Origin: a virus | Strand: one strand, 5' to 3' | Length of the DNA: 64,000 nt | IMG/VR virus record: IMGVR_UViG_3300045971_000438 | Coordinates: 1 to 64,000 of that record | In this document: positions 26,689-35,620 of the stretch, piece after piece | How the letters are laid out: each line of letters starts with the position of its first letter | Numbering within the stretch: the first letter of the stretch is position 1 | Notes under the pieces: generated by a model | What the model saw: the letters and a program-made list of their open reading frames with translations, nothing else | Databases searched by the model: none | What the model was told of the DNA's origin: nothing | Translations under genes and position numbers: made by a program

Positions 26689-28212
26689 TTATTTTCCTTT
26701 AATTTTGGGTAAGATAATTTTATAATTTATTGAACCTAACAACTCTGTTATATTTTCGGTTACTAATAAATTAATTTCATCTGTTGAAAGATTAATTGGG
26801 ACTTTTAATTCCAAATCCAGTAATTTAATAATAGGTGAGACTTTTATTAATTTTGTTTCAGGTAATTGTTCAGTAGTTACTGTTATGGATAGTTCTTCTT
26901 CTGATTCCACTACAACAGTACTGGATTCATTAATGATTCTTGTTTGTTGTCTTTTTACCAGTTTGATTTCTTGTTTAACAGGAGTTATTTTTTCAACTTT
27001 AGTCTTTTTAAATATGGGATCTGAAGTAATTGATTGTTCTAGTTCCTTTAAAGTTAAATCTGTTAAATGAACTCTATTTTTCAATACATGTTGGTAATTA
27101 TTTTCAGAACTTTTTTGTATTATTATTAACTTTTTCTTAGCTAATACCATTTCAGGTAAAAAATCTTTATTAAATTTGTCTTCAATAAAATAATCATTAA
27201 TGGCTAAACAAGCAGAGGCATAATTATCGTAAGAATAAGATAAAAGAAATTTTAGATTGTCTTCTCTTTCAAAAATTCTATCAATAACAGTATAGATTCC
27301 AGGAACAGTATTTGAAGATGACGAAGCAGTACCTGCTAAATAAATATTCCCACCTTGTTCATAATTAAAATTATCTTTATAGTGATTTTTTAATTCTTTT
27401 TCTGCATTAATGTAAAATAAGGCATTAACAGTATCGCGTTCTAAATATCCAACATTTTTTTCAGCAGACAATTTTTCTATAGATGAATTTAAAGATGAGA
27501 TATATGAATCAATTATTTTTCTATTGGATGGAGTTAAACCATAATAATGACTTGGACTAATAACACGACCTGCTGTCACTGCTATGCTTTTTATTCTATG
27601 AGGAAAATAATCGTATTTAACGACTTCATTATTCTTAATTACAAAATTTGGTATTTGAATATGGCCTAGTCTAGCTCCAAATCCCCAAGTACTGGAATCA
27701 CAACTATAAAATGGATATAGTTTTAATATATCAAGAGCAGTTGCAGCAAATCCATGAATCTTTACACGAGGTGATCCATCAGGAAGTTGAATATACTGCT
27801 CAAATACTCTTTTAATCCATCCCTCATACGGAGCAGCGTAAGGTCCTTTATTGACACCCGCTACGCCTATGTATTCATAGGCATCTATCATTTTAGATAA
27901 CCATTTGAAATCTTCAAATAAATGAAATGCAGGAATAGGATATAATCCATTTGATTCCATGTATTTAAGTATGTCCCAACTGTATCCAGGATGACCAATC
28001 ACATCTAAAGTCACATAGAATGTAAGATTTTTAGATGCATGTAAGTATCCAATATACTTGTCAAGCATCGTTTTAAAAAATCTTGTTCTGATTATATTGT
28101 AATTTAGATTTGTATTACTTCTGAAGGATTTATCTTCGTAGTGCTGAATATAACGAGCAAAAACTGTATGTGCTCCACTATCGAGTGATAACCATAACTC
28201 TTTATCTTTCAT
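26689..28212 (-). CDS. DpdA-like 7-deazaguanine DNA transglycosylase
   Basis: The N-terminal about 330 residues match phage TGT-like proteins (DpdA): DSGA (11-14), YVTLDVIG with Asp70, PIPAFHLFEDFKWL, KIHGFA (151-156) and YSCDSSTWGFGA. In characterised systems DpdA exchanges guanine in DNA for a 7-deazaguanine base. The C-terminal about 170 residues (from about 340) are an extra Lys/Glu/Thr-rich region of unknown role. FolE-like (32805) and QueD-like (31048) genes nearby supply early steps of precursor synthesis, which supports the call. QueE and QueC homologues were not seen in this window. Confidence 0.72.
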   Translation of the reverse strand: MKDKELWLSLDSGAHTVFARYIQHYEDKSFRSNTNLNYNIIRTRFFKTMLDKYIGYLHASKNLTFYVTLDVIGHPGYSWDILKYMESNGLYPIPAFHLFEDFKWLSKMIDAYEYIGVAGVNKGPYAAPYEGWIKRVFEQYIQLPDGSPRVKIHGFAATALDILKLYPFYSCDSSTWGFGARLGHIQIPNFVIKNNEVVKYDYFPHRIKSIAVTAGRVISPSHYYGLTPSNRKIIDSYISSLNSSIEKLSAEKNVGYLERDTVNALFYINAEKELKNHYKDNFNYEQGGNIYLAGTASSSSNTVPGIYTVIDRIFEREDNLKFLLSYSYDNYASACLAINDYFIEDKFNKDFLPEMVLAKKKLIIIQKSSENNYQHVLKNRVHLTDLTLKELEQSITSDPIFKKTKVEKITPVKQEIKLVKRQQTRIINESSTVVVESEEELSITVTTEQLPETKLIKVSPIIKLLDLELKVPINLSTDEINLLVTENITELLGSINYKIILPKIKGK

Positions 28213-28256
28213 CTATTATCCATTTAAATTTTGCTGTTTAAGCCGTGTTTTTATAC

Positions 28257-28290
28257 AGTGCTATGGTGGTATTACCGCCACCATTTTCTA
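28257..28290 (-). promoter_or_regulatory. strong hairpin between DpdA-like gene and endonuclease copy 4
   Basis: TGGTGG and CCRCCACCA halves form a stem around a short loop, enclosed by GTGCT/AGCAC. There is no T run, so termination is uncertain; it may act as a processing or attenuation hairpin. The adjacent sequence GTTTAAGC resembles the end of the E-repeat family. Confidence 0.4.
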
Positions 28291-28294
28291 ATCG

Positions 28295-28894
28295 TCAGCA
28301 CGTTGTTTTAGTTGAATTTTTACAGGTTTTATCGTGTACTTCATAATTCATTAAAACAATATAAACTCTTGAATCAAGATTCTTTTTATACATACGAGTT
28401 ACTCTTTTTATTTCAGCTTCTTTAGCATTTTTATAAGCTAAAAATGCCAATTCAATTGTTGGAAAATGACCTAATGATTTATTCTTTTTATTAATGTAAC
28501 AAAGAGCCCTATAAGGGCTCTTTGTTCTATTTGACCAAGATACTCCAATTGGAAGATTATTATTTTTACTCTTATAACATGTCATAATGCAGTTCAGTTC
28601 TTGGGGCAGTAATACACACGTATCTTTACTATAGATTTTATTATCTTTAATAAGAATATCTTTGTCAAGTTGCCAATTTAAATTAGAACCATTCATAGCT
28701 AGATAATCATGACAAAAATTTTGAAAATTATGCCATCTTTCATCTACTGTACAACCAATGTAACTCTGTTGTTTATCTTGAACCTTTTTAACATAACATC
28801 TAAAGAGCATTGTACTCCAAGTAAAATAGATTCGTCTATGAGACACCGACGAATATTGGCCTTCTCCAAGAATACCTACACCATGTGCTGCCAT
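28295..28894 (-). CDS. HNH/AP2-like homing endonuclease, divergent short copy 4
   Basis: This 199-residue protein lacks the N-terminal beta domain of the other copies and begins at the segment equivalent to residue about 58 (GVGILGEGQYSSVSHRRIY). It keeps CTVDERWHNFQNFCHDY, WQLDKDILIKDNKIYS and an AP2-like end (PYRALCYINKK..SLGHFPT). It carries a different C-terminal tail (HDKTCKNSTKTTC). It lies 2 bases after the ligase stop. It is the most divergent family member and may be degrading. Confidence 0.65.
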   Translation of the reverse strand: MAAHGVGILGEGQYSSVSHRRIYFTWSTMLFRCYVKKVQDKQQSYIGCTVDERWHNFQNFCHDYLAMNGSNLNWQLDKDILIKDNKIYSKDTCVLLPQELNCIMTCYKSKNNNLPIGVSWSNRTKSPYRALCYINKKNKSLGHFPTIELAFLAYKNAKEAEIKRVTRMYKKNLDSRVYIVLMNYEVHDKTCKNSTKTTC

Positions 28895-28896
28895 AT

Positions 28897-30018
28897 TTAT
28901 TCGTAATTCCTTACACAGATTCCTCTTGCATGAAACGGCACTTTATACTCTGTTAGGTTCTGGTAACGGACTGTCAAATATTTACCTATTAAGTTCTCTT
29001 TGTCTTTAAACCATCTTGTTCTTGTAGCAGCATCGCCTTTTGGCCTCACATTAAATTCAGCACCTAACTTTGTGGCACACGTAAAAATGATTTGATTTTC
29101 TTCTTTACCTACACCACAGTATCCACCTGTGATAATAAATTCTTCTTCAAAGTAATCCTTTAATTTTAACAAATCATAAGATCGATAATCTACTTTGTAT
29201 AAACCATCTTTGTTGCGTAACATACTACCTTCATACCCTTGTTCTACTGCTTGGATATGAAATTCTTGAATTTCATCATAGCTATTTACTTTTATAGTCT
29301 CAACTAGATGTATATTTTCAGTAGAGCTACCAAACCATTTATTTAGCTCCTCAAATCTTTCATAATAAGGAACATCGAGTCTCACAAAATCATAGATATG
29401 AAATTGTATAGGATTATCTGATATGTTTTCACGAGATGTTAAAACTCTTTTAATCCTACTTACTATTTGATTCAGTGGTAAGTTTGGATTATATAATTCT
29501 CCATCAAGTATTGTTCCGACAGGGCATTTTTCAAGTATCTGTTTGCTAAAAATATCTAAGGTAGTAAAAGGTTTGTTTTTTCGTGAAGTAAATTTAACTG
29601 TGTTATTAGGCATAACTTCTGCTAAACATCTAACCCCATCCAGCTTTCGTTGTACGTATGCGGGGTATTTAAGTCTATCAGGGTGTTTAAGATATGACTG
29701 TGCCAGCATTGGTAGTATTATCTTATTTTCATTACAATCCTGTAAATCTTTTCGATAACCTTCATCTCGTTTTTTTTCAGCAGTCGAATCTAATTCAGAC
29801 CATGCCTGCATAAGTGGAGAAGTTTCATTGCTCTTACCAATATTTTTACCTGATCTAATATGTTTGACAGCTTGTTGTTTCTTACCGTCAATATATCCAT
29901 GTTCTACTACAATGTCAGCACTTTTATCATCTTGACTTTCAATCCATCCTGACCAGACTTTAATTTTGCCTGTTGATGACTTCCCAAATAGAGTTATTTT
30001 ATTGCTTATTGTAATCAT
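28897..30018 (-). CDS. ATP-dependent DNA ligase with WGR-like N-terminal domain
   Basis: The nucleotidyltransferase motif is VQRKLDGVRC (lysine at residue 125 from this start), followed by LDGELYN, FHIYDF, YEGSMLRN and LLKLKDYFEEEFIITG, then an OB-like end. The first about 70 residues resemble a WGR domain (KIKVWSGWIES...). I start at ATG 30018, which has AGGAG 6 bases upstream, rather than GTG 30024. It seals nicks after primer removal by the FEN nuclease. Driven by a near-consensus promoter at 30050-30078. Confidence 0.9.
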   Translation of the reverse strand: MITISNKITLFGKSSTGKIKVWSGWIESQDDKSADIVVEHGYIDGKKQQAVKHIRSGKNIGKSNETSPLMQAWSELDSTAEKKRDEGYRKDLQDCNENKIILPMLAQSYLKHPDRLKYPAYVQRKLDGVRCLAEVMPNNTVKFTSRKNKPFTTLDIFSKQILEKCPVGTILDGELYNPNLPLNQIVSRIKRVLTSRENISDNPIQFHIYDFVRLDVPYYERFEELNKWFGSSTENIHLVETIKVNSYDEIQEFHIQAVEQGYEGSMLRNKDGLYKVDYRSYDLLKLKDYFEEEFIITGGYCGVGKEENQIIFTCATKLGAEFNVRPKGDAATRTRWFKDKENLIGKYLTVRYQNLTEYKVPFHARGICVRNYE

Positions 30019-30049
30019 TGCCACTCCTTTTATATTGCTTTAAAAACAT

Positions 30050-30078
30050 ATTATACATAAACTATACAGTCAAGTCAA
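30050..30078 (-). promoter_or_regulatory. near-consensus sigma70 promoter for ligase
   Basis: On the minus strand TTGACT (30073-30078) is 17 bases from TATAAT (30050-30055). It lies about 30 bases upstream of the ligase start. Confidence 0.8.
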
Positions 30079-30095
30079 GAGTTATAACTTGTTAA

Positions 30096-30830
30096 TTAAT
30101 CATTAAATTCTACTACACGATTCATTAAAGCAACATATACTCTTGATTCTAATAAATTTTTGTAAAAATTAGCCAGTCTTTTAAATTCAGTTTCTTTAGC
30201 TACTTTATAAGTTAGATATGCTTCTTGTTCTGTTTTGTAAGAACCAAGATATTTATATTTTCCTTTAATACTACATTGAGCTATATATGGATTTATATAA
30301 CGTTCATCATAAGTAACTCCAATACGAAATTCACCTCTATTAGCATTACATTTTTCTAAAACATTATTTATCTCTTGTGGTACTAAACAACATGTTTCTG
30401 GTGAATAGATTTTATTACCTTTAAATAATATATCTTTATCCAATTGCCAATTTAAATCTGAAATCATCATTAGTAAATAATCGTGACAAAAATTTTGAAA
30501 GTTCCACCATCTTTCACAAACAATACATCCAATATAAGATTGTTGTCTTGATTGAGTTTCTAAATCATAACACCTTCGTAACATTTGAAACCAAACCATA
30601 TAAATTCTTGGATGTGATGTACGAGAATAATTTCCTACGCCAATATAACCAATTCCAGAAATACTAGGATGATTTGGATTTTTAACATGACCTCCTCTTA
30701 AATTACTTGCTTGACAAATTATTTCAAATCCATTTTCAAATCTAACTTTCACATTTCTTGAATCTATAAATTCTATAACAGTACAAGATCCATAATTATC
30801 CGTTTTAAAAACATCTCCAATTTTAATCAT
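30096..30830 (-). CDS. HNH/AP2-like homing endonuclease, family copy 5
   Basis: This 244-residue member has KIGDVFKTDNYGSCTVIEF, CIVCERWWNFQNFCHDY, WQLDKDILFKGNKIYS and KYLGSYKTEQEAYLTYK. Its start overlaps the previous small gene by 8 bases; downstream is the ligase promoter rather than a coupled gene. It shares WQLDKDILFK with copy 7, so these two may be recent relatives. Confidence 0.75.
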   Translation of the reverse strand: MIKIGDVFKTDNYGSCTVIEFIDSRNVKVRFENGFEIICQASNLRGGHVKNPNHPSISGIGYIGVGNYSRTSHPRIYMVWFQMLRRCYDLETQSRQQSYIGCIVCERWWNFQNFCHDYLLMMISDLNWQLDKDILFKGNKIYSPETCCLVPQEINNVLEKCNANRGEFRIGVTYDERYINPYIAQCSIKGKYKYLGSYKTEQEAYLTYKVAKETEFKRLANFYKNLLESRVYVALMNRVVEFND

Positions 30831-31044
30831 TTTTTAGTTTCTCTGAAGTGTTGATTATATTAACCCATTCTTTTATAACACGCATTTTACTGTGGGGTGT
30901 CAAAACTGAATCAAAATGTAGACGAAATCGATCTATCTCATATTTCGTTACTTCGTTTAGACGAAAAATTCTTAAGACAGTCTCTTTTAACTCGAAAGGA
31001 GACGAATTCTTATTTCCATAAATAGATAGATTGTAACGAGGCAT
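30823..31044 (-). CDS. hypothetical protein
   Basis: A 73-residue protein lies between the QueD-like gene (3 bases away) and endonuclease copy 5 (8-base overlap). No recognised domain. Confidence 0.5.
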   Translation of the reverse strand: MPRYNLSIYGNKNSSPFELKETVLRIFRLNEVTKYEIDRFRLHFDSVLTPHSKMRVIKEWVNIINTSEKLKND

Positions 31045-31047
31045 TTC

Positions 31048-31404
31048 TTATTTTAAAAAACCTTGTAGAACTATAGATCCATTTTCATTATCTTCTGAAA
31101 CAGATACTTTATCTGCATTAAAGTGAGTTAAGATTAATTCAGCCAGTAATTCACAGCTTGTTGTACCCATATATGGTATGTTGTTTATTTTATTGGGGAA
31201 AATAGTAGTGAGAAAATCATTGACTCTATGTTTTAGTTCAATAAATTCAATATTACGATCTGAATGATAAACTGGAATTACTACTTCTATATGAAATATA
31301 TGCCTGTGATAGTTTTTTAAATATTGGCATTCTTCTGTATCAAGTATATCTTTCCAACAATGAAGTCCCTCGAATGTGGTTTTACAAAATATATATCTTT
31401 TCAT
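31048..31404 (-). CDS. queD: QueD-like 6-carboxytetrahydropterin synthase
   Basis: This 118-residue protein has the zinc-histidine pattern of the 6-pyruvoyltetrahydropterin synthase fold (TFEGLHCW, then YHRHIFHIEV), DRNIEFIELK, and a C-terminal SCELLAELIL with VSEDNENGSIV. QueD makes 6-carboxy-tetrahydropterin from the product of GTP cyclohydrolase I, the second step to 7-deazaguanines. FolE-like (32805) and DpdA-like (26689) genes are on the same strand nearby. It is a divergent member, so QueD against another pterin enzyme is not certain. Confidence 0.65.
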   Translation of the reverse strand: MKRYIFCKTTFEGLHCWKDILDTEECQYLKNYHRHIFHIEVVIPVYHSDRNIEFIELKHRVNDFLTTIFPNKINNIPYMGTTSCELLAELILTHFNADKVSVSEDNENGSIVLQGFLK

Positions 31405-32502
31405 TCAATTTAGCCTTGTCATAGAAGAAATAATATGATGGAACATATTGGGTATAGCAGCAGCACTTTTAGTTTCCACTTGTTCTCTATTAACGTTTAT
31501 TAATTCAGATAAATAATTATTATCCATTTTTTGAAAAGTATCTAATAATTTTAGAGTGTATTGTGTAGAGTAATCAGTATTAGCAGGATATCTAAACAGG
31601 TCTAAGAATATTTCAGGATATGATAATGCATCAGGAACTATGGGGATGCAACCTGCAAAAAGTGATTCAATCATACTGATTCCAAAAGTCTCTTGTTTGG
31701 CTAAAGATATACTGTATTTGCATTGGTTTAATAGAGTGTAAAACTCATCCTTAGTCTTAGTAAGATTTTGAGTAATTTTTAATTCATAGCCACGATTCTT
31801 TAATTCTTTATTAAGGAAATCTAATGAACTTTTACTTTTTTCTTTACTAAGTCTATGTGGAAAAGCTACCCAATTTTTCTTATGTTCAAGTTTTGTATTG
31901 ACTAAAGATATTGAATCATAAAACGGTAAAGATGTCACTTTGATTTTTTTATTAATAGATATATAATCTTTATCATCTAATTGTGTTCTCACAAATTTAA
32001 GAATTAAATTTTTATGGAACTCCGTTGCTACGAAAATGGTATTTGAAATTAAAAGCCAACCTGTTTCAAAATTTTTTGACCAATTTTGGACACATTTTTG
32101 ATAAGTTAAATCCCACTCGTCCCAAGTTCCAGCGTGCAATATGCCAAATATTTTTATTGATATTTCTAACATGGATTCAATATATTTTAATTGCTCTATA
32201 CCAGGATTCCACAAGTCGTGAAAAAACACTCCAAACTCAGTTTCACCCTCATAGTGGTGATGTTTAATAATTTTTATTATTTCACACATCTGGGATGTTT
32301 TCCAAATGCCTGTATTTAATGGATTTAAAAAATGATGATTATCTATTGTATTTGAATCAAGTTTACTTCCATAAACAGTTATATAAGTTATGCCATTTTT
32401 ATCACCTGAAAGTATTTTATTTAGATAAGATCTAATCCATTCATCCCATTGTTTGCTATAACGGTTTTCTATCGGTTCGATTGGAGCATTGATTAAAAAC
32501 AT
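31405..32502 (-). CDS. GT-B glycosyltransferase (GT4-like)
   Basis: The C-terminal half has the GT4 hallmark KQETFGISMIESLFAG followed by PIVPDALSYPEIF; the N-terminal half holds HDLWNPGIEQL and ILHAGTWDEWD. I start at ATG 32502, with AAGGA 8 bases upstream, rather than 32526. It is one base from the QueD-like gene and in the same run as FolE. That context raises the possibility of sugar addition to a modified base, as phage glucosyltransferases do, but surface-glycan synthesis is equally compatible with the sequence. Confidence 0.65.
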   Translation of the reverse strand: MFLINAPIEPIENRYSKQWDEWIRSYLNKILSGDKNGITYITVYGSKLDSNTIDNHHFLNPLNTGIWKTSQMCEIIKIIKHHHYEGETEFGVFFHDLWNPGIEQLKYIESMLEISIKIFGILHAGTWDEWDLTYQKCVQNWSKNFETGWLLISNTIFVATEFHKNLILKFVRTQLDDKDYISINKKIKVTSLPFYDSISLVNTKLEHKKNWVAFPHRLSKEKSKSSLDFLNKELKNRGYELKITQNLTKTKDEFYTLLNQCKYSISLAKQETFGISMIESLFAGCIPIVPDALSYPEIFLDLFRYPANTDYSTQYTLKLLDTFQKMDNNYLSELINVNREQVETKSAAAIPNMFHHIISSMTRLN

Positions 32503-32506
32503 TGTT

Positions 32507-32794
32507 TTATTCCTTATTATAAACATTTAGTATTTGAGTAGGCCAGTTTTGTATCTCTTTTTTTAATGATTCTTTACCCGTGTCCCCACTCATGTAGAAA
32601 TCGAAAAGGCGACATTGTTCTGAAATAATTTTCATATTTTCAGCTAATAATTCTATACCTTTTATTATTTCAATGTCTTCGTGTGTAATATCATAATCTA
32701 TTATTCCTTTTACTGAATTATGTATATCTGATAACATTTCATCTGCTAAATTGCTGATCTGATAATGCACGTAATTGTAGTGTCCTCCACTCAT
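32507..32794 (-). CDS. conserved phage hypothetical protein (SGGHY type)
   Basis: A 95-residue protein begins MSGGHYNYVHYQISNLADEM and ends with SGDTGKESLKKEIQNW. I recognise this N-terminus and the SGD segment from uncharacterised phage proteins; the function is unknown. It is encoded between the FolE-like and glycosyltransferase genes. Confidence 0.55.
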   Translation of the reverse strand: MSGGHYNYVHYQISNLADEMLSDIHNSVKGIIDYDITHEDIEIIKGIELLAENMKIISEQCRLFDFYMSGDTGKESLKKEIQNWPTQILNVYNKE

Positions 32795-32804
32795 TTTGTT
32801 TCTC

Positions 32805-33374
32805 CTATCTTATTGAGTCAAAAAATTCTGTTCGAGAAACTAGGTTCTCAAAACAACCAAGGTATGCAGTTGTAGATATAGTGCTGTTATGAGTTTTTAC
32901 TCCCCTAATTTTCATACAAAGATGCTGTCCTGTAATATGCACTATACAGCCTTTTGATTTAAGACTTCTATCAAGAGTTTTAACAATATCTGTTGTTAAT
33001 TGCTCTTGAAGAATTGGTCTAGCTGCTAGTAATTCAATAACTCGTGGTATTTTACTTAATCCAATAACTACATTATTTGGAATATACGCAAAATTTATTT
33101 TCATCTCAACTGGGAGAAAATGGTGTGGGCAAACACTCCAAACATCTAAATTCCTGAACGTTATCATTTCGTTATAATCTGCTGGAAATGTTGTATTAAG
33201 AATCTTTTCCATTTCTTTTTCAGAATCGGGACTTAATCCTCTAAATATCTCTTTGTATGATCTTGCTACTCTAGCAGGGGTTTGTGCAAAATTAGGATCA
33301 TTTAAATCTAATCCTAGAGTTTCTAATATGGATTTAAAGTGTTGTTCAATATCTAATAATTGATTAGGTGTCAT
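32805..33374 (-). CDS. folE: GTP cyclohydrolase I
   Basis: This 189-residue protein has the zinc site VCPHHFLPVE with the second cysteine in HLCMKIRGVK, and TPARVARSYKEIF and GLSKIPRVIELLAARP, all strongly conserved in FolE. It converts GTP to dihydroneopterin triphosphate, feeding folate or, with QueD, 7-deazaguanine synthesis. A long hairpin (33386-33421) lies right before its ribosome site. Confidence 0.93.
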   Translation of the reverse strand: MTPNQLLDIEQHFKSILETLGLDLNDPNFAQTPARVARSYKEIFRGLSPDSEKEMEKILNTTFPADYNEMITFRNLDVWSVCPHHFLPVEMKINFAYIPNNVVIGLSKIPRVIELLAARPILQEQLTTDIVKTLDRSLKSKGCIVHITGQHLCMKIRGVKTHNSTISTTAYLGCFENLVSRTEFFDSIR

Positions 33375-33385
33375 ATTATTTCCTT

Positions 33386-33421
33386 AAAGTATATCCGATT
33401 ATTTTACATCGGATATACTTT
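33386..33421 (-). promoter_or_regulatory. 14-bp hairpin between parB-like gene and folE
   Basis: A perfect 14-bp stem (AAAGTATATCCGAT with its complement) encloses an 8-base loop, 10 bases after the ParB-like stop and ending right before the AAGGA ribosome site of folE. It may terminate or attenuate the upstream transcript or control folE translation. I see no preQ1-riboswitch signature. Confidence 0.6.
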
Positions 33422-33430
33422 AGTTATTTA

Positions 33431-34387
33431 TTACTCTGTTACTTGTTCTTTTTCCTGTTCTTTTAACAGTTTAGCTGCCTTACGCTCTTCATTCAATTTT
33501 TGTAATGGAGAAGTAGCACGTTTTATTTCTGTTTTTATATCCTCATTAAAGAAACAATGAAAACCAGCAGTATCAATGAACGCAGAAACTATTGTTTCCA
33601 ATTCTTCTTCTGATTTGGAATCTATTTTTATTAGTATATAATCATCTGGTATGGGGTGTTTTGGTCCTTGTATTTTTTCTTGTTCTTCTATCTCTTTTTC
33701 TTCTTGCAAAACTTCGTTGTGGTCTTTAACATCGTTTTTTCCAGTAGCCTTGTCAACATGCTTTTTCAATTCAGCTACAGACCACTTTTTATCCACTGCT
33801 TTTTGAGCCATAGCAAGTTGTTCTTCTTTGGGTAATGATAAAATATTTAAACCATGCCAATATTCCAATTCTTTCTTAGTAATCATTGTTTGGATAGCAC
33901 TTTCAAGCTTTATAAGTCTCAAAGCATTAGCCACATGGGGTCGTGACTTACCAATTTGTTTGGCGAGTGTTTCTTGAGTAAACTTGCCTTTTTCCATAAG
34001 ACTTCTCAAGGCGTATGCTTCTTCTATGGGCGATAAATCAGTCCGTTGTAAGTTTTCAATCAAAGCTAGTAACGAAGATTCATTTTCAGTATGAACAGAT
34101 ATGATTGCTTTAATGCGTTTTTTATCCAATAAAATATGTGCCCGCCAGCGACGTTCACCAGCAATCAGTTCATATTCTTCTCCATCTTCAGCCGGTTCTT
34201 CTAACAAACGAACTGCTATGGGTTGAATCATGCCATTAACATCAATGGATTCAGCCAGCTCTTCTAACTCTTTTTGGTTAAAATCCTTTCGGGGTTGGTT
34301 CCGATTAGGGACGATGTTTGAAACTTCTACGAATTTCAATTCGTCAGTCAGAGTTTCAGTGACGGTTTTTCTTTTTAAAGCACTCAT
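33431..34387 (-). CDS. ParB/Spo0J-like protein 1
   Basis: Start chosen at ATG 34387 (GGAG 6 bases upstream), not the in-frame TTG 34399. The N-terminal ParB domain has NRNQPRKDF, ESIDVNGMIQPI and the CTP-binding-site motif GERRWRA. ENLQRTDLSPIEEA and an HTH (TLAKQIGKSRPHVANALRL) follow. The C-terminal about 110 residues are charged. In phages such proteins serve partition or transcriptional roles; no ParA ATPase is visible here. A second ParB-like gene is at 43998. Confidence 0.82.
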   Translation of the reverse strand: MSALKRKTVTETLTDELKFVEVSNIVPNRNQPRKDFNQKELEELAESIDVNGMIQPIAVRLLEEPAEDGEEYELIAGERRWRAHILLDKKRIKAIISVHTENESSLLALIENLQRTDLSPIEEAYALRSLMEKGKFTQETLAKQIGKSRPHVANALRLIKLESAIQTMITKKELEYWHGLNILSLPKEEQLAMAQKAVDKKWSVAELKKHVDKATGKNDVKDHNEVLQEEKEIEEQEKIQGPKHPIPDDYILIKIDSKSEEELETIVSAFIDTAGFHCFFNEDIKTEIKRATSPLQKLNEERKAAKLLKEQEKEQVTE

Positions 34388-34450
34388 AATATTCTCCAAT
34401 TGATAAGATTAATATGTTTTATAAATTACAAATAAATAAAATCATGGCTT

Positions 34451-34479
34451 ATTATATACAAACTAAAACCGCTTGTAAA
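34451..34479 (-). promoter_or_regulatory. sigma70-like promoter for parB-like gene 1
   Basis: On the minus strand TTTACA (34474-34479) is 17 bases from TATAAT (34451-34456), about 60 bases upstream of ATG 34387. Confidence 0.78.
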
Positions 34480-34507
34480 GTGTTTTATAAAACTTTTTTA
34501 GGGGAAC

Positions 34508-34532
34508 AAGACCCCGTTTTAAACGGAGTCTT
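34508..34532 (-). terminator. hairpin terminator-like element after 34566 gene
   Basis: On the minus strand AAGACTCCGTTT pairs with AAACGGGGTCTT apart from one mismatch. A second small hairpin (GCACTCTAAAGTGC) lies just before it. The following T run is weak, so strength is uncertain. Confidence 0.5.
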
Positions 34533-34565
34533 ATCTTAAGATATGCACTTTAGAGTGCATTGAGA

Positions 34566-35171
34566 TTATTTTTTAGTAATAGAAAAGACTTCACCAGCTG
34601 CATTGACAATTTGGCCTTTTTTGACAGCAGCTTCAAGTATACGGAGACTGTTATACCAGATGATATGAGCAGAAGATCTTTTTGCAACTACGTTAAGTTT
34701 TTCTAATTCATCCATTAGACAATCGAGAGTTAAATCAAAATGGTCAAGAATAATTTCCCGCATAATGCCACTGTTGCTGGGTGCTGAAACTTTAGGAGTT
34801 TTAGGAGTTTTAGGTTCTTTTGCAGTTTTAGGAACTTTAGGTTCTTTTGCAGCTTTAACAGGTTTTGGTTCTTTTTCAGTTTTTTCTTTGATTGAACGGA
34901 TTCTGGCAGGTTTTGCAACAATTGGAGTGTAAGCAGCAATAACTTCATCTAGACCATCCAGTTCAGGTGGTACCCAATCATCATTATCAATATTATTCTC
35001 GAATCCATCTGCAAAAAGTATGTACCAATCTTGAGCTTCAGGATCTAACGCGTCCCAATCTTCTTCTGGAGCTTTTGACAGCAAGAGAGCAACTTCTTTT
35101 AAGTATTCAAGTTTATCTTCGCCTGCATAAGGCTTTTTTAAAAATTCTTCTATCTTATCATATACTGACAT
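34566..35171 (-). CDS. hypothetical protein with Lys/Pro-rich linker
   Basis: This 201-residue protein has an acidic N-terminal domain (1-90), a repetitive linker of KEPK, KTAK and KTPK units (about 95-130), and a C-terminal helical domain (about 135-200) that could be a winged helix. No family recognised. The linker style resembles DNA-associated proteins that bridge two domains, but this is an inference. Confidence 0.55.
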   Translation of the reverse strand: MSVYDKIEEFLKKPYAGEDKLEYLKEVALLLSKAPEEDWDALDPEAQDWYILFADGFENNIDNDDWVPPELDGLDEVIAAYTPIVAKPARIRSIKEKTEKEPKPVKAAKEPKVPKTAKEPKTPKTPKVSAPSNSGIMREIILDHFDLTLDCLMDELEKLNVVAKRSSAHIIWYNSLRILEAAVKKGQIVNAAGEVFSITKK

Positions 35172-35285
35172 AATTATTTTCCTCTTATTAAAAGTTATTA
35201 GATTTTTAATTAAAAATCTTAATTAAAATGAGCGTGAATTGTAGTTCAAAAATCTTATAAAGTAAAGAGTTGATTTAAATTAATT

Positions 35286-35495
35286 TTACAGTTTAGTAAA
35301 TGGATAATTCCCCTTAATTTCAGCATTTAAAAATTTGCCTTTTGAATCGGCATCTAAAAAGTCTTCAAAAATTTTTAATGGCACATGATTATACATATAC
35401 TCGGAGCCATTTTTAAATTCAACAGTTAACTCCTTGCTTTCTTCATTGTAAGACAGACTTGCAATATTACTGGATGATACCTCAATTTTTTTCAT
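35286..35495 (-). CDS. KTSC-domain protein
   Basis: A 69-residue protein (VSSSNIASLSYNEESKELTV, FKNGSEYMYNHVP, F.....GKFLNAEIKGNYP) matches the KTSC domain, a small fold of unknown function common in phages and in lysyl-tRNA-synthetase-associated contexts. A stand-alone gene with an AGGAG-type site upstream. Confidence 0.7.
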   Translation of the reverse strand: MKKIEVSSSNIASLSYNEESKELTVEFKNGSEYMYNHVPLKIFEDFLDADSKGKFLNAEIKGNYPFTKL

Positions 35496-35518
35496 ATATT
35501 ACTCCTATGTTAATAATG

Positions 35519-35620
35519 TGTTTTAAGCGTGTTTAAATTTCAACGGTTATCAGTGCATAGCTATGTTTAAAACTAAGCTTAAAACGCATTTTTAGTGGTT
35601 ATTTAACGGGATTTTCAGTC
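35519..35620 (-). repeat. intergenic repeat E2
   Basis: Read on the minus strand it shares AAAATCCCGTTAAATAACC..TAAAAA and flanking TTTAAGC elements with E3, E4 and E1. GTTTTAAGC near one end and GCTTAAAAC inside are inverted copies. It fills the gap between the KTSC gene and endonuclease copy 6. Confidence 0.5.

Noticed and set aside
33375-33430. preQ1 riboswitch before folE
   Set aside because: The hairpin is a simple perfect stem without the short A-rich tail or pseudoknot of preQ1 aptamers.
34730-34948. Leu/Lys-rich 72-residue frame inside the 34566 gene
   Set aside because: It is the other reading frame of the repetitive KEPK linker.
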